Source of the DNA: Pseudomonas guineae
GTDB lineage: Bacteria; Pseudomonadota; Gammaproteobacteria; Pseudomonadales; Pseudomonadaceae
Reading direction: 5' to 3'
DNA: 64,000 bases
Assembly: GCF_900113745.1 (NCBI RefSeq)
Contig: NZ_FOQL01000001.1
Span: 1,550,001-1,614,000, forward strand
Shown here: positions 8,985-16,721 of the stretch, one piece after another
Layout of the letters: the number at the start of each line of letters is the position of its first letter
Position numbering within the stretch: position 1 is the first letter of the stretch
Made by a program: the position numbers and the translations under genes
The notes under the pieces: generated by a model
What the model was told of the DNA's origin: nothing
Database searches by the model: none
What the model saw: only the letters and a program-made list of their open reading frames with translations

Positions 8985-11900
8985 ATGACAGGGCGTCGCT
9001 TCAAAATCGTTGAAAGTGTGGGTAGCCGTCTTGAGGACGTGAACCGTTACGAGGACCTCGCCAAGCACCACCCCTCCTCGGGACGTGAGCCGAACCGGGA
9101 CTACGAGACCATCAATGGTCAACTCGAAGAAGTCCGTCATATCGGTGGTCGCACGCTAATCAAGAAGGACTTCGTGCTGCTTGTCGGGGGCAGCAACCGA
9201 TCCATCCCGGTTCCAAGCCCGCTGGCCGGCTATGCCAAGACCAGCCGTTCCTACGGCACGCTGAAGATCTATGATGCCCCAACTAATGGCCAACTGATCG
9301 GGCAGATTCTGCACCTTCACCCCACCTTCAAGGTCAACGACGGCGACGCCATCACCTACGGCCAGCACATTGGCCTTCAGGCTGGAACGGACAGAGCTGG
9401 TGCGCAAGGCTACGCCATCCACGTTCACGCCGAGCTCGAAGAAGGAGACTTCAAACGCTATATCTCGGATATGGTGAGCGGCACCCTGAACCCGGACGAG
9501 GCAAAGCCAACCGTTGCTGATGGCAGTAAAGGCGCTGTTACGGGGGATTGGTGTTACCCCTACTCGCCGATGGCGGGCAACTCGCTGCAACACCTGACCG
9601 CATTGAGCAAAGCCAAGGGCGGCTTTTATCCGATTGGTGGAAATGGCTTGTGGCATGGCGGCATTCACTTGGACAAGGGCACATCAGACGCATTCGACCA
9701 GAGTCGTATCAACTGCATAACCCACGGCGAGGTGGTCGCTTACCGTGTAGACGAGGAATACCCTGTCAGCACTTATAACGGCACACCGCCGTTTCAGATG
9801 CGCGCACCGTTTTCCACAGGTTTCGTTCTGGTTAAGCACACACTCCAAGCCAAGGCACCTACCACCGAGGACGCATCAAAACCCAAGCCACCCGCGTTGA
9901 CGGTCTACAGCCTGTACATGCACCTCAAATGCTGGAAAGACTATCTCCAGGACGAAAAGCTGGAACGCCCGGCGTTCTGGGGCGCCGGTCTGTACACCGT
10001 CAATACCCGCAGCAACGAACTCAACGTTCGGGGTGAGGCCAGAAGCAACGCAGCAATCGTGGGTAAACTCACCAAAGGCGCCCAGATTCGTGCCTCGGGT
10101 GAAGGTGCATTCCTCAAGCTCGAAGAGATCATCAGCGGCAACACCGAGCCGGTATTGACGCCAAATGAAGCCGGAACACTGCCAGGCTATGTCTCTTCAT
10201 CCTTTTTGACGCCCAAGGCACAACCCAAAGCCATGGGCTCCGTCGTGTTGTTGGACCCGCCAGTGCCAATCAAGGCTGGCGATCTGATTGGGCATGTAGG
10301 CAAATACCAGAATCAGAGCGACGGTTCGCCTCAGGATCTGTTGCACCTTGAAGTCTTCAGTTGTGATGACGTCCCTGCGTTCATCTGCCAAAGCCGTACA
10401 TGGGCACAAAACCTGCCGAATGAAGAAAAGACCTTGCTAAAGGTCCATGCAGGAGCCAGCAAACTGATCCCTCATCGCGAAGACATCAAGAGCAGCAATC
10501 CGCCGAATCTGAGCGATGCAGGCGCCGAAATCGGTGTCGATCTGATCCTCCCTCAGAACCTGCTGGATGCATTACCGGCGGAGGCAAAGATCAAGGTAGC
10601 GGCCAGTAACACGGCAACCGGCTGCACCCCTGAAACCAATTGGTGGCGACTCGATAATCTTCTGGCCGACAAGGATGCTCAGCCCATCAACGGCTGGCTG
10701 GCAGAACAGGACCTCATTACAACCCGCCACAGTCCATGGGAATGGGAAGGCTTCGATTATCTCGAAGATACCGACACACCCCGCTCGGGGCTGGCCTATT
10801 ACCTCAACACCACCCGCCGTTTGTCTGACGATGAAAAGGCCAGTTACCAAGGTGCGATCGACCAGTCCGACAAAGGTCCTGTACGTACCCGTCTCTACGA
10901 CATCATCGACAGCAACCGCGACGGAAAGATGACTTCAAAAGAGATCCAGGCTGCGCTGGAAAAGCCTTGGCACGCTCAATCAATCTCGCAGCTCGTCACC
11001 AAACATGAGAGCGAGTGGTTCTGGGATGCAGCGCGCTGGGACGAACTTGATGACCTGATGGGGCATAGCGCCGATGACCCCAATCAGGATTGGATCGAAG
11101 AAAAGAACCGTATCAAGGCGTTGAGCTGGTGGAGTGATGTGGCAGGTAATCTGAAGCTTGATGCGACGGGCAAGGCTTGGCACTTCCAGCCGATAAATTT
11201 GGTAATCATGCAGAATCATTCGGCTGCACCGGCTTCCGAGCTGATCAGTGCGGAAAACATGCAGAAGATATTCCCGTCATCACAAGAAGCCGCACGAGAA
11301 GAAGTCAGAACACTGTTCAATAAGTATGCGGGTTCATTTGAAATCAATACGCCGGAACGAATTTCTCAGTTCTTTGCACAAGTGAAAGCAGAAGTAGGCG
11401 ATGCGCTTGTAGGTAAAGAAGAAAGTCTGTGGTATTCGACAACAGCGCTTCGCAGCACGTTCGCCAGGTATTTCAGCCATTACCCTCAGGAAGCTGAAGA
11501 GTTAGGGTATAAACGAATATCAAAGCAGCAGTACAACAGTCTTCCTGCCAGCGCAAAAAGCGCTTATACGGTTAAAACCGAATATGCCTATTCCCAACTG
11601 CCGCAAGAAGATGAAATCGCCAAGCGCATTTACTGCTGCAGCGTACCTGGGCAGAACTTCCACCTAACCCCGGGTGGGTGTGCGGAAGGGCTGTCTTACA
11701 AAGGAAAAGGCTTCATTCAGCTCACGTGGAAAGAAAACTACAAAGCGGTTGAAACTCTGCTGAAAGCCGAGATACCAAACGAAAATATCAATATCGTCTC
11801 CAATCCTGATCAAGTGCTGGAAACCAAATATGGCCTGCTGACTGCCTTGGGGTTTTGGGAATGGCAAAAATTGAACGCAAAATCTGGCCCCAGCACTACT

Positions 11901-12005
11901 AATACAGATCAAATCACCAAGATCGTGAACCTTCACACCAAGAGCTATGACAAGCGTAAAGAGAACTTTGAATTCATATACGGGATACTGAAAAATGCAC
12001 AATAA
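8985..12005 (+). CDS. Multidomain peptidoglycan hydrolase, T6SS cargo effector
   Basis: This 1006-aa protein has no signal peptide and lies just after vgrG. Region 1 (about 65-165) resembles the C-terminal half of an M23 metallopeptidase, with ILHLHPTFKVNDGDAI and an HxH pair (H146, H148). Region 2 (about 210-465) has the M23 metal motif HGGIHLD (H224, D230), YSLYMHL, and a last strand LLHLEVF (H454) in which the first His of the usual HxH is Leu; an SH3b-like domain (about 335-408, LNVRGEARSNAAIVGKL) is inserted in it. An EF-hand loop DSNRDGKMTSKE starts at D642. The C-terminus (about 785-1000) matches GH19 lysozyme/chitinases: candidate catalytic Glu803 and Glu812 or 813, and GKGFIQLTWKENY. 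It should cleave rival cell walls, both peptide and glycan. Confidence 0.88.
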   Translation: MTGRRFKIVESVGSRLEDVNRYEDLAKHHPSSGREPNRDYETINGQLEEVRHIGGRTLIKKDFVLLVGGSNRSIPVPSPLAGYAKTSRSYGTLKIYDAPTNGQLIGQILHLHPTFKVNDGDAITYGQHIGLQAGTDRAGAQGYAIHVHAELEEGDFKRYISDMVSGTLNPDEAKPTVADGSKGAVTGDWCYPYSPMAGNSLQHLTALSKAKGGFYPIGGNGLWHGGIHLDKGTSDAFDQSRINCITHGEVVAYRVDEEYPVSTYNGTPPFQMRAPFSTGFVLVKHTLQAKAPTTEDASKPKPPALTVYSLYMHLKCWKDYLQDEKLERPAFWGAGLYTVNTRSNELNVRGEARSNAAIVGKLTKGAQIRASGEGAFLKLEEIISGNTEPVLTPNEAGTLPGYVSSSFLTPKAQPKAMGSVVLLDPPVPIKAGDLIGHVGKYQNQSDGSPQDLLHLEVFSCDDVPAFICQSRTWAQNLPNEEKTLLKVHAGASKLIPHREDIKSSNPPNLSDAGAEIGVDLILPQNLLDALPAEAKIKVAASNTATGCTPETNWWRLDNLLADKDAQPINGWLAEQDLITTRHSPWEWEGFDYLEDTDTPRSGLAYYLNTTRRLSDDEKASYQGAIDQSDKGPVRTRLYDIIDSNRDGKMTSKEIQAALEKPWHAQSISQLVTKHESEWFWDAARWDELDDLMGHSADDPNQDWIEEKNRIKALSWWSDVAGNLKLDATGKAWHFQPINLVIMQNHSAAPASELISAENMQKIFPSSQEAAREEVRTLFNKYAGSFEINTPERISQFFAQVKAEVGDALVGKEESLWYSTTALRSTFARYFSHYPQEAEELGYKRISKQQYNSLPASAKSAYTVKTEYAYSQLPQEDEIAKRIYCCSVPGQNFHLTPGGCAEGLSYKGKGFIQLTWKENYKAVETLLKAEIPNENINIVSNPDQVLETKYGLLTALGFWEWQKLNAKSGPSTTNTDQITKIVNLHTKSYDKRKENFEFIYGILKNAQ

Positions 12006-13035
12006 ATTCAGCATGCTGCATTTTCCACTCGCCTCGACCCTAATGCTGGCCAGCGTTATTGCGAACGCCGAAACGATACGACCTGAAGGCCTGTCCTCAC
12101 TACAAGAACTACGCCTTATAGACAGCAATGACGCACGCTCCCAGCGCCTGCTTATCACTGACCGCAACGGCACCACAGTTGTTAATTCGGATAAAGCCCT
12201 GCCCCGCATCAAAAATGATTATTCGCCCGATAGCTACGACGGTTACATGGCAGATCTGATCGCTGAACGTCAGGGAAAAGTATCGGTTACCGATCTTCAA
12301 GGTGAACGCTACACCCTGCTCTCACCCGCGGCCCAAGCGGGGGATTATCTGGTTCTCACCACCAGGGAGGACGGGAATGGCGCCTACAATTTTAACCTGA
12401 AATTCAGGTACGACAGTGCTGCAAAGTCCTTAGACCTGACACAGATTTTGTTGAATGAAAACAACACCGAGTGCGAGCACTCGCTGCTCAGCACGTACGT
12501 CATCGACAAGCAACATCTTGTCTTCACGTCGATAGCCGACTTCGACGGTAGCCGTGCATTCGGCAAGCTGAAAGATCTGCGCTTTGAACATCAAACATCA
12601 GGGGCTGCGTCAGAAAAATTGATGCTGCAGACAGAGTCCGACAATTTCAACGCTGCGCTGCAAGCTTACAAAGCAGGCGACCGTAAAGAGTTGAAAACTC
12701 TTGTCAGTTATTTCATTGCCGGAGAGGGTGATTACGCATGCGAATCTGGGAAGTACATCGTTGAAAAATACTACTTCCCTAAAAAAGTCAGCTGGTCCAA
12801 CGACCTTGGCTTTCTGTTCGAGCAGGCGGGGTATTACCAGGAAGCTGTAGAGCTTCTGAAGCACATTACGCTGAAGCACCCGGACAGAGTGGTCGCTTAC
12901 TTGAATCTGGCGGATGCTTATTGGGGACTGGGAAAGAAAGAACTCGCTCAAAAAGCGTACAACCGGTACCACGAAAATATGATCGAGGCCGGTAAGCAGA
13001 GGAGAATTCCGGAGCGCGTTCAATCGAGAAAATGA
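11995..13035 (+). CDS. Exported TPR-containing protein, candidate immunity protein
   Basis: This 346-aa protein has a Sec signal peptide with probable cleavage at ANA-ET (25/26). A beta-rich middle of unknown family leads to a C-terminal tetratricopeptide-like pair of helices (about 270-330, including EAVELLKHITLKHP and NLADAYWGLGKKELAQKAY). Its ATG lies 11 bases inside the effector gene, so the two are translated together. An effector that attacks peptidoglycan needs a periplasmic neutralising partner; overlap and export make this the best immunity candidate. Codon use is visibly less GC-rich than in the secretion genes, as for the 3' half of the effector. Confidence 0.82.
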   Translation: MHNKFSMLHFPLASTLMLASVIANAETIRPEGLSSLQELRLIDSNDARSQRLLITDRNGTTVVNSDKALPRIKNDYSPDSYDGYMADLIAERQGKVSVTDLQGERYTLLSPAAQAGDYLVLTTREDGNGAYNFNLKFRYDSAAKSLDLTQILLNENNTECEHSLLSTYVIDKQHLVFTSIADFDGSRAFGKLKDLRFEHQTSGAASEKLMLQTESDNFNAALQAYKAGDRKELKTLVSYFIAGEGDYACESGKYIVEKYYFPKKVSWSNDLGFLFEQAGYYQEAVELLKHITLKHPDRVVAYLNLADAYWGLGKKELAQKAYNRYHENMIEAGKQRRIPERVQSRK

Positions 13036-13236
13036 CACGTATTAACTTAACGCCAGCCTGAACGACTGGTTGTATGAGTGATAAGTAACCTCTTGAGCCT
13101 ACTTAGCCAATATTTCTACAGGAAAGGTGGCCTGTCTATTTACTGATGCTCTAATCATCAAATCTTGATTGCGGAAACGCACAGAAGTTATGGGCCACAC
13201 TCAGAGAAACATCACACTAAAAGAAACTATCGCGCC

Positions 13237-13998
13237 ATGAAACACAGGCTATCCGCCACACTACTGATATCACTTGCGCTAGCTAGTTCCATACATGCGC
13301 AAACGTACATCGCCGCAGCCAATAGGGCTGAAATCACTGAGACCTACCGAGCGGATATGAGCACCGGCCAGTTGACGATCATCTGGGGAAAAGAAACCAA
13401 GGTATTCGCAAACATCGTTGGTTACTCAGGCCAGAGTTCCAGAACCCTTGTCTCGTTTAACGGTGCTCCCGCACTGACCTACGAAAACACCGCATCGAGC
13501 ACGTCTTTCGAGGTGTTTTATACCCTCTCGCTCAAAGACAAAGTCCCGGTCATAGATTGTGTGTACGGCAATATCCGCAATGCGCAGAACGGCGTATCCA
13601 TCCGCAAGGCTGTGTGCAATCTGAATACGCCACTGTCGAGCGAGTACCAGGACCTGATTTTCACCTACTCGGACAAGTGGCTCGACACCTCTCACGCGGT
13701 GTCTTTGCAGTCAGTGATGGCTGAGCCTTCCCAGCCAGCCGACGCGCCCCTTGGCCGCCTGGGCGAGGTTGATGTGGCGTTGCGATATAGCACGGGCGAC
13801 GAGCTGATGTCGGCAGCCCCGAAGACCATCGCGTCGGTGGGGGAGAGAACCCATGAGGTGAGCAGCAGTAACTCTTACTTCGTGTATGACGCTAATGGCA
13901 TCACTCCGCTGGCGCTGGATGTGGAGACGGACCCCACCTCGCATACGCTGAAACGCCTGACATCGACAGAGCTGCTACGCGCCATCGAGGCCAACTGA
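13237..13998 (+). CDS. Exported protein of unknown function beside the effector
   Basis: I place the start at ATG 13237, giving 253 aa, because the residues from there form a clear Sec signal peptide with cleavage at IHA-QT (21/22). An upstream TTG at 13165 in the same frame would put 24 polar residues ahead of it. The mature protein has two Cys (near DCVYGNI and AVCNLN), which may pair, and no family I recognise. It is 201 bases downstream of the TPR protein, same strand. Its place after a wall-degrading effector suggests a second immunity protein or a duplicate of that role, but this is inference. Confidence 0.7.
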   Translation: MKHRLSATLLISLALASSIHAQTYIAAANRAEITETYRADMSTGQLTIIWGKETKVFANIVGYSGQSSRTLVSFNGAPALTYENTASSTSFEVFYTLSLKDKVPVIDCVYGNIRNAQNGVSIRKAVCNLNTPLSSEYQDLIFTYSDKWLDTSHAVSLQSVMAEPSQPADAPLGRLGEVDVALRYSTGDELMSAAPKTIASVGERTHEVSSSNSYFVYDANGITPLALDVETDPTSHTLKRLTSTELLRAIEAN

Positions 13999-14135
13999 AA
14001 CGAGTATCAGCTGAAGCGCAAGATGTGTCGGAAGACGCCGGGAAATGACCGTTTAAAGATCACTAAACAATGCGGTCAGTGTCATTGATACTTGGAAAAC
14101 TCCCGCCCTTTTTGCTCTCGGCACTACATATTCCA

Positions 14136-14146
14136 GCTCTTTAACA
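14136..14146 (+). other. rrn boxA-like motif
   Basis: GCTCTTTAACA matches eleven of the twelve bases of the ribosomal-operon antitermination boxA (TGCTCTTTAACA). No rRNA gene is in the window. It may be a displaced piece of an rrn leader or chance. It sits 14 bases before the palindrome that borders the vgrG fragment. Confidence 0.3.
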
Positions 14147-14159
14147 ACTAACCCACAAC

Positions 14160-14187
14160 GCACTTGGCGTCATATGACGCCAAGTGC
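14160..14187. repeat. Perfect 28-bp palindrome at vgrG-fragment boundary
   Basis: The left arm GCACTTGGCGTCAT is followed at once by its exact reverse complement with no spacer. The base on each side does not pair. Three bases later a TAA is followed by the first codon that matches vgrG, so the palindrome marks the homology edge to within a few bases. There is no T-run, so it is not an ordinary intrinsic terminator. Possible roles are a recombination or insertion scar, or a dimer-binding operator. Confidence 0.85.
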
Positions 14188-14190
14188 TAA

Positions 14191-15256
14191 GCCATCAGCC
14201 AGCCCTACCGCTTCGAGGTTGAGCTGATCAGCGAGCAACCTGATCTCGACCTGCAAAGCCTGCTGCATCAGCCGGTCTTTCTCGCCTTTAGCCCGAACGG
14301 GTTGGGCATTCATGGCCTGATCTATCAAGTCGCCCAGGGCGAAGCCGGCAAGCGCCTGACCCGCTACACGCTGAGCATCGTGCCGCAGCTGAGTTATCTG
14401 GCGCTGCGCACCAACCAACGGATTTTCCAGCATCTGACGGTGCCGCAGATCGTCGCGCAGGTGCTGCAGGAGCGCGGTGTTCAGGCCAACGCCTATCAAT
14501 TCCGGCTCGGCCCAACTGTCTACCCGGAGCGCGATTACTGCGTGCAGTACGACGAGAGCGACCTGCACTTCGTCCAGCGCCTATGCGAGGAGGAAGGTAT
14601 TCACTATCACTTCCAGCACAGCACCCAGGGCCATGTGCTGGTCTTCGGTGACGACCAAAGCGCCTTCGGCGAACTCGGCCAGCCCACCGCTGACCTGCAA
14701 GACAATGGCATGACCGCCGATGAGCCGGTGATCAAACGCTTCGCCGTGCGCCTGGAAACCCTTACCAGCCGCACCACCCGCCGCGATTACGACTTCGAGC
14801 AGCCGCGTTTGCTGATGGAGGCGGCATTCAAGCAAGAGCGCGACCTCGAGGCAAAGCCACTGCCGGACCTCGAAGACTACGACTACCCCGGCCGGTTCGT
14901 CGACCGTACGCGCGGCAAGCACCTCAGCCAGCGCAACCTCGAACGTCACCGCGCCGACTACCGCTTGGCAGAAGGCCGGGGCGATCAGCCAAAACTCGTC
15001 AGCGGCCATTTTCTCGAACTCTCCGACCACCCGCGTGGCGACTACAACGACCTCTGGCTGCTGCACGAAGTCATCCACCAGGGCAAACAGCCACAGGTGT
15101 TGGAAGAGTCGGTCACCAGCCACACGGATGTCAGCGACGGCTTCACCCAGGGCTACCGCAACCACTTCAGTGCAACGCCTTGGGGGCGCCCTACAAGCCA
15201 CCACTGAATCACCCTAAACCAAGGACGCATGGAGCAACCATAGTGGGCATCCGGCT
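14191..15256 (+). pseudogene. vgrG fragment, 5' and 3' truncated and frameshifted
   Basis: The reading frame from GCC 14191 (preceded by TAA) matches VgrG from residue 31 (AISQPYRFEVELISEQP) to about residue 365 with only scattered substitutions, for example K to E and Y to D near the middle. The DNA match to 6500-7480 is also very high, with few silent changes, so the copying or conversion was recent. The first 30 codons are missing. At the G-run near 15181-15186 the frame shifts: the original frame ends at TGA 15207, while the +1 frame continues with APYKPPLNHPKPR, the expected VgrG continuation, and then diverges. The OB fold and spike are absent, so it cannot make a working spike. Confidence 0.88.
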
Positions 15257-15359
15257 GATATTTGCGAACAAGACAAGGTGGCGCTGCTCTAGATATTCCT
15301 TGGGCTTGTCTAGCAGGGCGGCGTCGACCAGTTTGGCATCCCTGGCCAACCCCCTGAGT
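15257..15359. other. Short intergenic stretch with a possible coding remnant
   Basis: Between the vgrG fragment and hmp, the minus strand reads without a stop for about 35 codons and has a protein-like composition (KLVDAALLDKPKEYLEQRH). I do not recognise it. It may be the tail of a gene lost when the vgrG copy was broken, or chance. Confidence 0.25.
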
Positions 15360-16541
15360 TCAACTGTCTAGCGCACTGGCCGGGCCAAAGAACTCGTAAT
15401 GGCTCTGCGCGACCGGTACACCCAGACGCTGCAAATGCAGTTTGACCTGCGCCATAAACGGCTTGGGGCCAAGGAAGTAGGCATCCAGGTCGCGCTGCTG
15501 CGGCAACCACTCGCTCAATTGTTGCTGGGTGAGAAAGCCTTCGGCATCGCCCACATCACCGTCGCGCGGCTCGCTGTAACAGACGTAATGACGCACCTGC
15601 GGACGCTCGCTGCGCTGCGCCTCGACCCAGTCACGGAAGGCATGCACACCGGCATGGCGCGCGCAGTGGATAAAGTGGATATCACGGCCGCTGTCACGCG
15701 CCGCTTCAAGCATGCTCAACGCCGGTGTAATACCAACACCCGCACTGATCAGCACCAGCGGCTTGGTCGATTCGCGCAGAACGAAATCGCCGGCCGGGGC
15801 GAACAGCTGCAGGCTATCGCCGACTTGCAGCTGGTCATGCAGGTAGTTGGACACCTTGCCGCCAGCCTCGCGCTTGACGCTGATGCGGTACTCGCGGCCA
15901 TTACTCAGGGCCGACAGCGAATAGTTGCGGCGCTGCTCGGCGCCCTCCAGCAGCAGGCGCAGGCCGATGTACTGGCCCGGCTGGAAGTCCGCCACGGTGC
16001 CGCCGTCGGCCGGGGCCAGGTATAGCGAGACGATCTCCTCGCTCTCCACCACCTTACGGCTCAAACGGAATTCGCGCGCCCCGCGCCAGCCACCCTCGGC
16101 ACTGGCATTCGCGGCATAGGCAGCTTCTTCGGCGCCAATGAGGATGTCGGCAAGCTGGCCATAGGCTGCGGCCCAGGCATCGATTACCGCATCGGTGGCG
16201 ATCTCAGCACCCAGCACTTCACGAATCGCGCGTAACAGGCAGCTGCCGACAATCGGGTAATGCTCGGGCAGGATTTGCAGCGATACGTGCTTGTTAACGA
16301 TTTGCCCAACCAGCGGGCCGAGTGCCTCCAGCTTGTCGATGTGCCGCGCATACATCAGCACCGCATTGGCCAGCGCCCGCTGCTGCCCGCCACTGGCCTG
16401 GTGCGCCTGGTTAAACAGCGCACGCACCTCGGGGTACTCGCCGAGCATCAGTTCATAGAAATGCCGCGTCAGCGCTTCACCGCCAGTTTCCAGCAGCGGG
16501 ACGGTGGCTTTAATCAGGGCGGTTTGCTCAGGGGTCAACAT
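15360..16541 (-). CDS. hmp: Flavohemoglobin, nitric oxide dioxygenase
   Basis: This 393-aa protein turns NO and O2 into nitrate using NAD(P)H. It has a globin domain (1-140) with proximal His85 in NKHVSLQ, the B10 Tyr29 in HFYEL and Gln53 on the distal side. A FAD-binding ferredoxin-reductase domain (about 155-260, with RNYSLS) and an NAD domain (about 265-393, with ISAGVGITPALSML and YEFFGPA) follow. I start at ATG 16541, with GAGGAAG upstream; the same frame could extend nine codons further. It is divergent from norR, which should activate it from the three boxes at 16666-16721. Confidence 0.97.
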   Translation of the reverse strand: MLTPEQTALIKATVPLLETGGEALTRHFYELMLGEYPEVRALFNQAHQASGGQQRALANAVLMYARHIDKLEALGPLVGQIVNKHVSLQILPEHYPIVGSCLLRAIREVLGAEIATDAVIDAWAAAYGQLADILIGAEEAAYAANASAEGGWRGAREFRLSRKVVESEEIVSLYLAPADGGTVADFQPGQYIGLRLLLEGAEQRRNYSLSALSNGREYRISVKREAGGKVSNYLHDQLQVGDSLQLFAPAGDFVLRESTKPLVLISAGVGITPALSMLEAARDSGRDIHFIHCARHAGVHAFRDWVEAQRSERPQVRHYVCYSEPRDGDVGDAEGFLTQQQLSEWLPQQRDLDAYFLGPKPFMAQVKLHLQRLGVPVAQSHYEFFGPASALDS

Positions 16542-16609
16542 GCAGGCTTCCTCATCGGGGCGACACACTGCACTTGCGCAGCGGTTCGGTTCATATCACC
16601 CTGACTATT

Positions 16610-16624
16610 ACAGGAAGCATGCCA
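16610..16624 (-). promoter_or_regulatory. Possible sigma-54 promoter for hmp
   Basis: On the minus strand TGGCATGCTTCCTGT fits the -24 half of the sigma-54 consensus (TGGCA) well, but the -12 half has GT in place of GC. The position, about 69 bases before the hmp start and 40-100 bases from the NorR boxes, is right for a sigma-54 activator. The weak -12 element keeps this tentative. Confidence 0.45.
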
Positions 16625-16665
16625 ATATTTTTATTGTTTAAATTCAATTACTTATAAATATATGT

Positions 16666-16676
16666 GTCTTTATGAC
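16666..16676 (+). promoter_or_regulatory. NorR box 1
   Basis: GTCTTTATGAC fits the NorR core GT-N7-AC. It is the copy nearest to hmp and lies 25 bases (start to start) from box 2. Confidence 0.7.
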
Positions 16677-16690
16677 AGCAATTATTTTGA

Positions 16691-16701
16691 GTCTTAATGA
16701 C
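16691..16701 (+). promoter_or_regulatory. NorR box 2
   Basis: GTCTTAATGAC differs from box 1 at a single base and lies 20 bases before box 3. A set of three boxes is what E. coli NorR uses at norVW. Confidence 0.7.
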
Positions 16702-16710
16702 CTCTAGCGT

Positions 16711-16721
16711 GTCCTTATGAC
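16711..16721 (+). promoter_or_regulatory. NorR box 3 overlapping the norR start
   Basis: GTCCTTATGAC contains the norR ATG (16717-16719). Protein bound here would block the start region of norR itself, which predicts negative autoregulation. Confidence 0.65.
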
